DNA of 64,000 nt from Linnemannia elongata (Eukaryota > Mortierellomycota > Mortierellomycetes > Mortierellales > Mortierellaceae), in contig JAXBDG010000002.1 of assembly GCA_036320915.1 (NCBI GenBank), positions 992,001 through 1,056,000 of the forward strand, read 5' to 3'. This document shows, piece by piece, positions 26,301 to 38,204 of this stretch (positions within the stretch are counted from its first letter, which is position 1; each line of letters starts with the position of its first letter). The notes under the pieces were generated by a model, which was not told the origin of the DNA, did not search any database, and saw nothing but the letters and a program-made list of their open reading frames with translations. The position numbers and the translations under genes are program-made.

Positions 26301-27530
26301 AAAAAAAATAGATGTCGACGAGAAAGAAAGAAAAAAGAGATCGAGGGCTGTAAAAGTGGGAAAAAGAACATATACGATGACAAGTGTACTTCTTGTTCAA
26401 CTGCACTCCTGTTATATTTTTCGACTCGTACATGTACACGATGCAATGCTTGTCTTGGGGAAAGGTGTCCTTACCTAGTAAAAGCAGCTTGACCTCGAGT
26501 TTGCGCCTCCGTTCGTCGGCCTTGAGGGCGAGGTCGATTTTCTTGCTTTGTGCCTCTCCCGAATGTGATGAGACACAGGAACCCTACGTTCATTGATCAA
26601 AGACATTAGTTACAGGACGCGATTTGGGGAAGATGAGTGATAGGCTGGTGATGGAAAAGACCATTGGGTTTCATGGCGGCGATGAGTGGGAATGTCAATG
26701 TGATTGGCCCAGAAAATGGAAGGCATTCCTTGCTGCTGGCCGTTAGAGGTGGAACGTCTTTCTTCTCATAACTGATCGTCTTTGTCCTCCTTCGCCACAT
26801 TCTCTTCCGCCAACTTCTTCCTCTTTTTGTTGTTTTCTGGCTTCTCATATACTCTTCTCCCCTCAAAGAGAGAGAAAAAGAGCCAAGTACTCTTTCTGGT
26901 CAACCGTCAACCGACATAGGCCCATTGTCCAAACAAGAGCAAACAACAACAGAAAAACAAATACGCTTAGGCTTGGTTGAGCAGACCAAGAAAGGAAGAA
27001 AGTCCATTAAGCAAGAGGGATATAGGCGCGCACACTCGATGAACGCCAAGGGATTGATCTTTCCCTTCGCTCACCTTTGTTTTTACACTATCTTCTTTTG
27101 GTATATACACTCCATGAAGCACGATGAAGAAACACAAAACACGGAAAGCTCTTTTTTCTTTTGAATCATCTGGCACCTTTAACAAGGTTTAGCACGAAAA
27201 ATAAGAAACGGCAACATGAGGGAGGGGTGGAAGAGAGAAAACGTACGCGAGTGGGCGATGGTATGGGAGGGAAGCAAAAAAGGTTGGAGCATGGGTATGT
27301 GTGTCGTCTGGATAAGTTGGGTGTTGGTAAATACAGTAGTTGGATCAACCCTATTCTCCACTACCATTGCACTTTTTGCCCCTATTTCCTCTCTTTTTAT
27401 ATCCTCGACCATTATACGTCTGCGATCGAATTGCGAAGTGGTCCTGGTCCTGAAGATCTAGATAGGTGGCGTGTACGTGTGAGTGTGTGAGGGAGGAGAG
27501 AGTGAATAAGTGGTTGGCGTAACTTACCAT
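23322..27530 (-). CDS. Heterotrimeric G-protein alpha subunit (divergent)
   Basis: Minus-strand coding exons are 27530-27528 (the ATG alone), 26583-26475, 24823-24639, 24498-24341, 24211-24083, 23950-23821 and 23666-23322, giving 352 residues. All joints are GT-AG and in phase. The N-terminus MGSCVSS has Gly2 and Cys4, the classic myristoylation and palmitoylation sites. The P-loop is GAGEAGKTT (38-46), where most G-alpha have GAGESGKST. Switch I has [10 protein letters not shown] with catalytic Arg176. Switch II is [13 protein letters not shown] with Gln202. NKTD is at 267-270. The guanine-binding TCAT motif reads SDAT (322-325). The C-terminus NVRSALAL lacks the Cys of Gi-type tails and differs from the usual fungal tails, implying unusual receptor coupling. 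The first two introns are long (944 and 1651 bp). GTP-dependent signalling at the plasma membrane follows from the family. Confidence 0.93.
24824..26474 (-). other. Long second intron of the G-alpha gene
   Basis: This 1651-bp intron splits the P-loop codon Gly38. It is A/T-tract-rich and contains no supported gene on either strand. Flanking donor (GTAAGG) and acceptor (ATAG) match the other introns of the gene. Confidence 0.75.
26584..27527 (-). other. Intron directly after the start codon of the G-alpha gene
   Basis: This 944-bp intron begins with GTAAGTT immediately after ATG (27530-27528) and ends CGTAG before GGT TCC (Gly2-Ser3). No supported gene lies inside. Confidence 0.7.
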
Positions 27531-30500
27531 TGAGTAGTTCGTCGTTTTGGGAGTGTGTGAGTAGGATTAGAGTGTGGTATGTGAAAAAAGGGCCTGGTGA
27601 GGATAGGTGGGAAGGGTTAAGCAATTGACTGGGAAGGTAAGAGTAGAAAGAGGAAGGAGTTGTTGAGAATAGGAAATGGGAGGAGGCAAAGGAGGAACGA
27701 AAGTATAAGTGAGGGTGGGAGCGGGAGGATCAGAGATGTCGTTGGTTGGAGTGTAGAGTGGTAGGTCTGAGACCGAGAAAGTTTGTGGTTGACTGGTCAA
27801 GGACAAGAACAGCCTGAGGGGGTAGCAAAAGAGGAGTGATGGACGACGAAAGGTGATGTGAACAGGACGACGAGTGGTCGAAATTAAGAGATGGAAATGG
27901 GATGGAGTGGAAGTGTATATGTGAGTTTGGGCGTGTGGATGAGACAAGGAAGGAAAGGAGAAGTCGGGATGAGAAAGAGAGTGAAGACAGTGGCGATGGT
28001 AAGAAAAATGGTTTTGAGTCGAGAGCAATAAGGGAATAGAAGAGAAGAAGAGGGAAGAAGAGAGAAGAAGAAGAGGGAGAGGGAGAAGGCGAGAAAGAGA
28101 GAGAAAGAGAGAGGAAACAAAATATAATGAGAGCCGAGAGGAAGGAACAAGGAAGAAAAACATACACAACGGACAACAGAAGGAGGAGTGAGCATTGACA
28201 ACAACAGCAATAAAATACAACAACTACCAACGGACAAGGGGAGGAAGGACCATGGACCAATGACACCATCCACTGTTCAATTGGAAATAGACCATCCATG
28301 GTATCATCGTTGTCCCTCGGACCATTATTAGTTGGCTATTGCTTATGCGAGAATGCGACAGACAACAGCAAACACGCTAAAAGGGGGAGCGCGCACAAAC
28401 AGAAGTCATTCCAAGACCCATCATTGACACCAAGTCATGGTATGGTGTGACATGTACATGTATATGCATCCGTCCACTCATTGAATCATCATACACCTAA
28501 CAAACAAAACCACAAACGACACCATCCAACTGGACCCACTATTCACTGCTCCCTGGGTCCCTCTAAAGCAATCTGCATCATCAACTCTTGTCGTCATTGC
28601 CTTCATCTTCAATTGAGATAATTGAGCCTTTTCTCTCTATTTCAACCACATATCTTACTTCGGTATTAATGAACCCCTAAGGACCACGTAATTGACCAAT
28701 TGGATGTGGTTTCTTCTTTATTATCACTCTCACGACAACACCTCTCAGGATTCTTTAAAACGCGTATGAATGGGCGCCAGTAACCCCTGCAGCACGGCTT
28801 TCAATTACCCAATGGATCCTCCCCTCCTTGATGGTTTATTTCCGCTTTCCGTTTCCCAGTTTACCCCTTTCTTCCTTCATCTTAGAGATCCTCAGCTGTC
28901 CGTTTTTTCAGGTTTATTTGTTTTATTTGTCGCACATGCAACGTCTGCGTAATGAAAAGTCCAGCAAGAGGTTTTGAACATGTGCACAAACAAACCATTC
29001 ATCATTTCTCAAAAATCATCCGAGAGGAACATTGGTCAAACCCAAACCCCCTTCCAAGCACTAGAAAAGGTCCTTTGTATCAGTAATGCAGTCGAAACTT
29101 ATTCGCACAAAGGAGGGGAAGTATATGCATGCCTTTTTTTTTTTGTGAGTGTGTATGTGTGTGATTGAAATTCCTTTCTTTGCTTTTTCGTTTCGTTCAT
29201 AAACATCAAAACCTATTAAACGAGAGAGCCATCCTATCTACCTTGCATACTCATTTTACGCGACGTCTGATTGGACATCTTATATCGATAGCCATCCTTA
29301 TGCGAGGACTGAAAGGTCTTCAGCCTTCAAGGACAAAACAAAAAAAAATATAAAAAATGCTGCAAGGGTGAGTAACAACATTTGCGTTTCGGGTATCTTG
29401 GTCGATATACCGTCGTTAGCAGCGAGATCAAGTGGGAGCTATTGACACTCAGAGAAAATATAACGGGCAACTTTTTTTTAAATCTTTGTTGACTACAAAA
29501 CGTTTGCAGTTCTTCCCTAGAATGAAGACAAGGACCACTTGCATACTGCAGTAGCCAATTACACAAGATGGCACCATACTCGTCCCTATTTCAACTCCCC
29601 ATTAAGCGTTACAAAACAAAACTCCTCATTTCCATTTTTTCCAGTCGTCAATGGTAGATAATCTCTCGTCTCCGTTGTAAGCAGAAAAAAGTGCACACCA
29701 TAAAAACCCCACGTTGTCAACTTCCTTTCTTTGCGAACCTTGCCCCCGGTGATACTTCCTCTGTGGTAATGGCGTTATCCGCTTACCCGGCAGGGATGCT
29801 CTTTAAAAAACTGGAGCAGGTTGTCCTCTTTCGGTTGGCTGGCAGACTGACTGGTTAGATGGCTAGCCGGTACCCCTTCAAGCATAGACTATTCACAACG
29901 ACAAATACTATAATAAATGCTCATGCAACCTTATGTGATAATCGACAACAGCACCAAAACAACGACATCAACATCAACAACAACTGCAAGGCAGGGTCGC
30001 TTTTGAGAATTGTTTACGAACGCATACAAGAGCGTTTTTATCGATCAAAAAAAAATTGCGCTTTAAGGATCAACACCAACCAGATTCATGTATGAAAGTA
30101 GACCTGAGCAATGTGAAGGGATAGGAATCGAAAGGGTCCATAGCGCGAGTTTGGTTGGAATGTGGTTTTTTTTTAGCTGCAGGCCACAAGCGCTTTGATC
30201 GATGAGAGAATAAGGTGATTATAGAAGAAAGGAGACGCGCAACGTTCAGCAAAATGTGTAAGAATGTCTAATCGTGTGTGTGAGCATAATCCGATAATCC
30301 GAACCTGGAGTACTTTTATTTGTTTGCATGTTTGGATGGTACTAAGTCTGGTGCCGAACGTTGCTGACAGGGGCATTGGATGCATTGATGAGCAACACTA
30401 AAAGAAAACAAACCACGATTGATGGAATGGTCCGAACATAAAAAGTAAGATTGAAGAAAGGAGGAGGGTAGAAGTCTAACCAAACAAAAAGCGAGCTCTC

Positions 30501-32004
30501 TGCTGGAAAACGTTGACACTTACAAATGATAGGTCGTAGCGGGAGCGTAAGAACTCATAGTTCCGGTATTATTCTTCTCATCACAGATTGCCTTTGCCTA
30601 CATTACTTTTCACTACGATTCTGCCAGTTGTTTGAGTTTCTAACCAACACGACTAGAGATATGTCGTGTGATAATAGGTCTTTGATGCCTGCTCGCTTTT
30701 TTCTTTCTATCTGTTCTTGAAGTTGAAAAACGAACGGCGCGTATTGATGACAATTATTACTGTTGGTTGCTCTGCGTATCACGTTTTAACTGTAACTCTC
30801 AAAATCTCACCTGGCACCTAAAGAAGGGGGTCAAAGCAATGGACAATAACTGGACCTGCATATCGCATCGATAATGAAGAAATGGTAATATAGGTGCGTT
30901 GTGCTCGTGGATGCGATACGAGCAAAGTACGTTTCTCTTTAAAGGGGAGAGGGGACGAGCAATAGCAAAAGGGTGGTGAATGCATGTTGTTCTGGACACA
31001 TGTTCATGGCCAAGCAATAATTGCGCTCAGATTGGAGTTGACAAAGCATCATTCGTCCAAATTTGTACATATGCATTATCTCTTTTGCCACCACCCACCA
31101 CCCGTCATCCTCCCAGCACCCAACCGCATTGACATTGTCCTATTTCCCCTCCCCCAAGCATAGTCTCTCCCTGTTCCTGAAATGTGCATCTGTTCTTTTT
31201 CACAACTCCTATTCTCCCACCCAGCTGCACTCCCCGCTTTGTTTGTATACTGGTGCCTCAGTTGCGAATTTTTTAATGACAAGGATGAAAGGGCACAGAA
31301 GGTTACCGAGTGAGAGAGAGAGAGAGGGGGGGGGGGGTTTGGCGCATTCCTCATCCTGATTGTTGTAAGTATCTTGTGAGGATTAGAAGGTGTGATATGG
31401 TCATTAGCCAATGGCCTGATTGTACCTGAATTTGTGATGGAGATGTTTCTTTGTCAGCGAAGATCACCAAAAGGGGTGAGACCTGGTCACATACAGTAGG
31501 ATCCAGATGGGATCCATGTCGCAGTCCTAACATGTGTGAAGAACCCAATTACACATTGTCAAACTAACAAATGAAGTTATTGAGAGCCTTTTTTTTTTTC
31601 TTTCTTGTCCTGCCTTTGTCTGCCTGCTTGCTTCCTTCCCACTGATCGAGAGATAGCAACGGACAAGGCTAACAGGCAACTTCCTTTGTCAAAGGACAAC
31701 AAAGTACCGTTCGAAGTTGGGATGCACAGCGTTTAAGAAGGATGTGCTCTTTTTTATTTTTCGGACCTTTTTTTGGCTCGTTGGTTATTGTTATTGTTGC
31801 TGCTGCACATGTGAAGTTGGCAGAACGGACAGACGGTCGGACGGGCTTTGCTAATTTTGCCTTCTGTTGTCAAAGGCACATACATCGGGGCCTGTTCTGG
31901 TACATGTACGCTGACTGATCAGTTTTCACACGAACCTGGTCCCTTCGTTCTCACATTACAAACATGGACCGAACGCAGTCTTCTTTGGACATGCTGACAT
32001 CAGG

Positions 32005-32012
32005 TATATAAG
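32005..32012 (+). promoter_or_regulatory. TATA-like box, possible distal promoter of the LPA acyltransferase gene
   Basis: TATATAAG is followed about 25-35 bp downstream by C/T-rich leader-like sequence and, near 32165, a possible donor (CAAG|GTACAT). An acceptor-like AACAG at 33031-33035 lies 12 bp before the acyltransferase ATG. A leader intron of about 870 bp would link them. This is inference from sequence only. Confidence 0.3.
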
Positions 32013-32519
32013 ATGGTACTCTCCCTTGTTGTTTACATTCCTTCTCCAATTGCACCTACCTCCTTCCTTCTTGACACTCTACCACTCCATACCACTACCT
32101 TCTGCACCACCAAACACGCTAACCAGTTAAAAGCGCCCACACTCACAAGACACTCACTCACAAGGTACATTAAGAAGACGAAATATTTTTATGTTTGTGT
32201 CGCCATCTACTTTGAACTGAATGGCACCTAAAGGAATGGCGGAGTCCTAGCGAGAGAGCGAGACAAAAGAAGTTGGCAACCAAGACCGAGCTCAACAAAT
32301 ACTTCGAGAGTTTGATGGCCAAGAGTTGCTTTAGGAATGAGTATTGTCGTGCAAGTGTTTGTGTGGGGGTTGGTTTGTTGAAGAATGAGAAAGGGTGAAA
32401 TGAAAGTGTTTTGTCCATGACTCCATGACAAAGAATTGATTCGTCCCTGTATGTGTTAGTGCACTCTTGTTATTGTTGTTTCCCTCGTTCTTTGTTGTCC
32501 CCCTTGTTTGTGGCCCGTG

Positions 32520-32522
<3 letters not shown>

Positions 32523-32559
<37 letters not shown>
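32523..32559. repeat. (GT)n microsatellite
   Basis: About 18 uninterrupted TG units, about 490 bp upstream of the LPA acyltransferase start. Confidence 0.95.
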
Positions 32560-32561
<2 letters not shown>

Positions 32562-32787
32562 CTGTCTCTGTTGCATACTTACACTCAGATTGCATACTTT
32601 GGGGCGGGTCAACCACCCCAAAAAAAAAATAGTTGCGTACCAAACCCGTGTTGAAAGTCTTTTATGGTTTCGCGCTTACTACTACCATTTCCCTTCTCGA
32701 GTGACACCTGCCAACAACACACTCAAAACCATCTACGATCACCTACACTTGAACTGACACCTTCTTTATCTTTTGCTTTGCCTCTTT

Positions 32788-32792
<5 letters not shown>

Positions 32793-32850
<58 letters not shown>
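32793..32850. repeat. (CT)n microsatellite
   Basis: About 29 uninterrupted CT units on the coding strand, roughly 200 bp upstream of the LPA acyltransferase ATG. A mirror-symmetric polypurine/polypyrimidine tract of this kind can form triplex DNA. Confidence 0.95.
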
Positions 32851-32853
<3 letters not shown>

Positions 32854-33047
32854 TCACTTCCTCGCTCTCCTCTCCTCTTCTCGCTCTTCTTCATCCGTCT
32901 TTATCTTATTCACTCTCCCTCTCCTTCTTCACCTACTCCCTCCACCCTTTGTCTTCCACTGTACTTTCCCTTCTCCCTCTCCACGACTACCCTCACCTCT
33001 TCCTTGCACTCCAACACCCGTCTCCTCCATAACAGAACTCATCAGAC

Positions 33048-34968
33048 ATGTCCATAGGTAAACAACCAACAACAACAACCTCCATTCCATTCAACTTCAG
33101 CCTGAACTCTTCCTCATCTCAACTCAGCCCTTCATGCAACCACACTCTCTCACCAACCCGCCGACAACTCTATGACAACAACTAACGCCTTTCTTTCTCA
33201 ATTTCAACAACAACAAATAGTAACATATCTCCAGGCGGCGATCGGCATCCCGCTCTTCTACTTTCTCGTCCTCCCAAAGATCCTGGCCGTCCTCCCCAAA
33301 AAAGCCCAGTTCCTTGCAAAATGCATAATCGTACTCCTCGCCACCCTGATCATGTCTGTCGCAGGATGCTTCATTTCCATCGCCTGTGCGCTCGTCAACA
33401 AGCGTTATATCATCAACTATGTAGTTTCGAGATTCTTTGGCATTCTTGCTGCCGGACCGTGCGGTGTCACCTACAAGGTCGTGGGTGAGGAGAAGCTTGA
33501 GAACTACCCTGCTATTGTTGTCTGCAACCACCAATCTTCGATGGACATGATGGTCCTCGGACGTGTCTTCCCCAAGCATTGCGTCGTCATGGCCAAGAAG
33601 GAGCTCCTTTACTTTCCATTTCTCGGTGTCTTTAGTAAGTTGTTCGTTTTTATTTTGTCATGCATTGCAATTGTACCTTGCGACACACACACTGTATCTC
33701 GCGTGACAATGATGATGGTAGCGATGATAGTGTTTGTTGGGCAGATCCAATGGAGAAAAAATAAGACAAGGCAAAAAAAAATTGACAGAGGCATAGGCAG
33801 GCACGACTGTTGCACAGGACTAGCACACCTTTTCAGGAAGAATGTATTGCCATGGAATCTCTCAAAACCTCCGGCAAAAAAATCGATAAACAGACAGACA
33901 GTTACCCCTCTACTGGACGAGCAGGAGAACACTAATGGAAACCTGGACGCCATGGTCGAAGTAGCGCAAGTACCAGGAATGTTACGACACCTCACATATC
34001 AGAAACCAGTCGTGTCTTTGCCAGCAACGACAACAGGACAGAATGAAGCCGGATCAACGGCAATAGCATGTGAGCGATAAGGATTGAAATTCGTCGGGGC
34101 CACCAAGGTCCGACTCTCAAAGCCAACAACAACCCCAGTCGTGGATCAGAAATTGTCAACTGTCAACAACAACAACGGCAACATGTTTTCCGCAGGAGGC
34201 CGACATCAAATATCCACATAGAACAGCAGAAAATCGACAATCATCCCTCCTGATCGTTTTCACTCTCCATCTCAGATAAGTGTCTTGCAGAGTTCTCGCA
34301 TTGACCAACCTCTATCTATTTCTCCCATTGTACTTTTTCGTGTTTATAGTGAAGCTGAGCAATGCCATCTTCATTGATCGCAAGAACCACAAGAAGGCTA
34401 TCGAGTCCACCACCCAAGCTGTCGCCGACATGAAGAAACACAACGTATGTATATCACCGTCCCCATTAGCATAAGCAACATCACCACGGAAAAAACCCTG
34501 CTTTGATTACTAACCTTTACACCCTGTATCTCCGTGATGGTATCTTATTTGTGTTCAACCTTTTAGTCTGGAATCTGGATCTTCCCTGAGGGAACTCGCT
34601 CCCGTCTGGACAAGGCCGACCTCCTCCCTTTCAAGAAGGGCGCCTTCCACCTCGCCATCCAAGCTCAGCTCCCCATCCTCCCCATCATCTCCGAGGGCTA
34701 CTCTCACATCTACGACTCATCCAAGCGCTCATTCCCTGGCGGAGAGCTCGAGATCCGTGTCCTGGACCCTATCCCTACCACAGGATTGACTGCTGATGAT
34801 GTTAACGACCTCATGGAGAAGACTCGCAACTTGATGTTGAAGCACCTCAAGGAGATGGACCGCTCTTCTTCAACAGTAACGAGTCCAGCAGCAACTGTCG
34901 GCAAGACGACGGCGACTGCGCCTCAGGATGAGGCTTCTGTTAAAAAGAGGAGGACACTCAAGGATTAA
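33048..34968 (+). CDS. 1-acyl-sn-glycerol-3-phosphate acyltransferase (LPA acyltransferase)
   Basis: Exons are 33048-33057, 33221-33634, 34350-34444 and 34567-34968 (306 residues). The 10-nt first exon gives MSI plus one base and restores MSIVTYLQAAIGIPLFYF. An ATG at 33172 also lies in the downstream frame, but using it would need retention of the first intron and would lose this N-terminus. Hydrophobic segments lie at about 10-28 and 38-61. The acyltransferase motifs are NHQSSMD (106-112, catalytic His107 and Asp112) and FPEGTR (179-184, glycerophosphate binding), followed by KKGAFHLAIQAQLPILPI. The enzyme acylates lysophosphatidic acid to phosphatidic acid in the ER for phospholipid and triacylglycerol synthesis. 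The C-terminus is Lys/Arg-rich (KKRRTLKD). Intron 2 (715 bp) stays open in frame for about 445 bp, so its retention would give a truncated product lacking FPEGTR. Confidence 0.95.
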
Positions 34969-35499
34969 GTGAAGGAAACATTAGCAGGAGCAGGAGAGAC
35001 CAACAAAAAATAGACCTGGTGTCCCACTTTCTCTCCCTGTTTCCTTACTCTTTCATTTTTCATCCTCTTCTTTCCCTTTGACATTCACAACCATCAACTA
35101 CAACGCACCCCACTCAGCATAATATCCATTCAAATAAAAAGAAATCCATGAACAGCAAAGAGTAAGAAAAGACCCGATGGTTCCATCAACACTTCTTTCA
35201 CGATCTACCACTTAGGCTGGCTCTGACTGTTGGCTCTGACCCTGGCTGGCCTGTCTGCACGATTATGAGAGCTACAGGACATGTGTGATCGGGAAGTTAT
35301 CCTTTTTCTGTGTGTTGTGCTCACAGTTCTGTTGCCACGATCAGATTCACACATGCTTTTTCGATTTTAAGGCACCGCCTTGTTCCACCTCCAATTGAAC
35401 GAAAGAAAAATCAGCCCACCTCACACGGCGAAATTATAGCCGAACTATGTTCGAAGGTTATTATTGAAACAGAGGGGGAAGAAGAAAAAAAAAGACTAT
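34969..35499. other. Intergenic space between convergent lipid genes
   Basis: This 531-bp gap holds the 3' flanks of the LPA acyltransferase (+) and acyl-CoA oxidase (-) genes. No gene was seen. CAAATAAAAAG near 35130-35141 contains AATAAA and could be the acyltransferase polyadenylation signal. Confidence 0.6.
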
Positions 35500-38204
35500 T
35501 TACAGCTTGGAGGCGCCGTAGGCGTTGTGGGCAGTGAAACCCTTAGAATCGAGCTGGTTATGGGGCATCAACTCGCCCTGGTTATCAATCTCGTTATAGA
35601 CCTCCCATCCGCCAGAACCACCAGCAATGGGGGCAAAGATCAGACGCTCGTCGACGCCCATGATATCGGACATTGCCAAAGAGTTCTGACCAACAATGGC
35701 AACGACATCACGGACGTGCTGGGGAACCTTGAGGGCCGTCTGCTGCGAGACCAAGCCGCGGGTCATGTACCAGGCCAAGTACTGGTCGACCATCGACAAT
35801 CCCCAGAGACGCAACAAAGTCTCCAAGATGGCCTTGGCACCGCCGGTGACGGAAGCAATGGCCTTAAGTGTCTGCTCGAAGCAGATACGCTCACCGTAGG
35901 CCTTAGCAGCAGCCTGGATGGTGTCGGACTCCTCGCCCATCCAGACCTCGAACAAGGGCTTGCCGCCACCGATCTTGGTCTGCATAGCAGACGCGAGCTC
36001 CTTGAAGAGACCAGCTTCACGGAGCTGGAAAAGCTTGTAGAGGGAGTCCAGAGAAGTAATATCCCAGGAAGCAGCATCCTTGGGGTTGGCGACATGGTTA
36101 AAGTTCAACTGGCCCTTCTGAAGCAAGGTAACCAACTCCTTGGCAACCTTCTGCATCAAGACACTGTTGTCTCCCTCAGCGGTCATACCGGCGTGAGAGA
36201 AGGCAATGAATTGACCGAAACGGTTGACAGAGAGGTAACCCTGACCTCCGCAACGCTCGCGGCAGGTGGTGGCAACATGCTCGTTGTTCCAGGTAACCAA
36301 GGGCTTGATGACGCAGCAGAGACGGACAACCTCATCGGCATCCGAGGGGTTCTGCTTCAACGAGGCGGCAGCCCAACGCTCCTTGCAGTAGTTCAATCCA
36401 ATGTTCAAGCAGACAGTTGAAGCGAACAAGGGCAACAAAGCCTTCTGCTGAAGCTGGTAAACCATGATAGGAGTGTCACTATAGCAGAGATAGGAGATGA
36501 TGAACAGTCAGTCATTGAAAAGTGGATGGCATTGTTCGTTGATAATTTTTGCGACAAGCCCAGTTGATTTACCTCTTGCCCTTGGGTCCGACACAGAGAC
36601 GGCTGTTGGCGTAACGGAAGGCAATGGCCAAGCAGACCTTGGAGCCGCCCTGGCAAAGGGAAGCAATTGCCAAACGTCCCGACAACAACTGATCTGCGAC
36701 CCTAAGGAAGCGACTATTATGTAATACAAGCGTGAAAGATAGTAGCGTCAATACATGGACGCCCTTTGACAATGACGATGACATAGTAACAAAAGCATCC
36801 AGGCCTTTTTTCGCCACGTCTCTTTCTCACATACCCACGACGGTCGTTGATGACGGATGAGAACTTTCCATCCTTGGAGATGTCCGAGTACTTGTTGAGG
36901 ATGTTCTCGGCGGGGACGCGGACTTTCTCGAAGAAGAGCTTGCCGTTGTCGACACCGTTGCAACCAAACTTGACTCCCATATCCTCAATGCGGACGCCCT
37001 TGGAGGGGGTCATGTCCTCCTCGCGGATGCGGACCAAGATGGCGTGGATACCCTCGTCCTTGCCTCCGACAAAGGTCTGGGCGAAAACAATGCACCACTT
37101 GGCGTGAACAGCCGACTACAAGGTTTATGAAAGAGAGATTGACGTTAGTGTCAAGAAGTCATTGACAGAGCGGGAAACAAGATTTCAAGGGATGGAATGA
37201 AATCTTAAAAATCCAATCCAGACTCTCTCACATGTCCACGAGATCTGAGCACAAATAACCAACAGGGAACACACATGCGGGGTCATGAAAAGGGAAGGCG
37301 CACTTACGTTGGTGATCCAGTACTTCTGGGCCTTGACACTAGGGGTGTGGACCTCCCACTCATGAGTCTCAGGGATCTATTCGTGAACAACAATAATATC
37401 GAGATGCAAGGCAAGGGACAAGCGAGAAAATGGTCCGGAGCATTGACGACAAAAGAAAGGGGTTACACAACCATGTTTAGCAAACGAATCCTTGTTGTTT
37501 CACGACTTCTGTCATCATCGCTCAAATAAACAGAACAAAAGTGTGGAGAGAGAAGGGGGAAAAAACCTTACATAGTGGGCAGTGGTCTCCATCTCGACGG
37601 CATTGTTACCGTAGCCCAGCTCGGTCAAACCGAAGCATCCAATGGACGACATGTCGTCGATCTTGGGCAAAAGGTGGCGGTGTCTCTCAGTTCCCAGCTT
37701 GATGACGGTGCCTCCGAACAAGTTCCACTGGACAGTCATCTGATCGGTCCAGAGTTATTGTTGTTGATGTTCATAGAGTATACGGGAGAGGTGAATTGAG
37801 GAGGCAGGAGAAAGAAAGAGGTCTTGCGTGAGTAAAAAATGATGCTTCATATGTGTCGAGGATATACACTGGTAAACAAAGATTTTCCACTCGCAACAAG
37901 AAATGTGAAAGGCTACCTTGGTACCCATGCTGCCGTCGATCATGCCAGCAATCTCATGGGCAGAGAAAATGCGGAGGGGGTTCTTCTCGAAGTCCATGAC
38001 GGAGATGTAACCCTCGTGGGCGAGACGACGGAGACGCTGGAGGGCGAGCTCGCGCTTAGCCTCGAGGGAGATATCGTAGCGGGGGATGTAGATGGGGTCC
38101 TTGGCGACAAAGTCGAGCATCTGGCGACGGTGCTCGTGGTTGTCGTTGGCGAGGATACGGGCGACCTTGCCGACGTCGGCAGCAGAGAAGTTGAGTCCGG
38201 TCAT
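35500..38204 (-). CDS. Peroxisomal acyl-CoA oxidase
   Basis: Minus-strand exons are 38204-37917, 37739-37572, 37376-37308, 37115-36835, 36713-36573 and 36478-35500 (641 residues), all GT-AG and in phase. The flavin-binding middle domain has [18 protein letters not shown], then [14 protein letters not shown] and [15 protein letters not shown]. The C-terminal half has the family signature [11 protein letters not shown] and AGMTAEGDN, where the Glu corresponds to the catalytic base of acyl-CoA oxidases. The protein ends YGASKL, a perfect type 1 peroxisomal targeting signal. It catalyses the first, H2O2-producing step of peroxisomal fatty-acid beta-oxidation. The chain-length preference cannot be read. 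The length is slightly below the usual 660-700 residues. The upstream region (38205-38450) is C/T-rich on the coding strand. Confidence 0.95.

Larger units (their letters stand above)
27531..33047. other. 5.5-kb intergenic region between divergent G-alpha and LPA acyltransferase genes
   Basis: The left part, about 27560-28200, is strongly purine-rich on the plus strand (C/T-rich on the coding strand of the G-alpha gene) and is probably its promoter and leader. The middle holds no supported gene. On the right are a TATA-like box at 32005-32012, a (GT)n run at about 32523-32559 and a (CT)n run at about 32793-32850. Confidence 0.6.

Noticed and set aside
32013..32231. 72-codon frame starting right after the TATA-like box
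   Set aside because: Its ATG is immediately downstream of TATATAAG, so a transcript started by that box would begin after the ATG.
33172..34080. LPA acyltransferase model starting at the ATG at 33172 as one 302-codon frame
   Set aside because: It would lose the family-typical MSIVTYLQ start and run into intron sequence without FPEGTR; the four-exon model restores both.
35464..36420. 318-codon plus-strand frame over the last exon of acyl-CoA oxidase
   Set aside because: Antisense shadow of a codon-biased exon; the true product on the minus strand has clear oxidase signatures and an SKL end.
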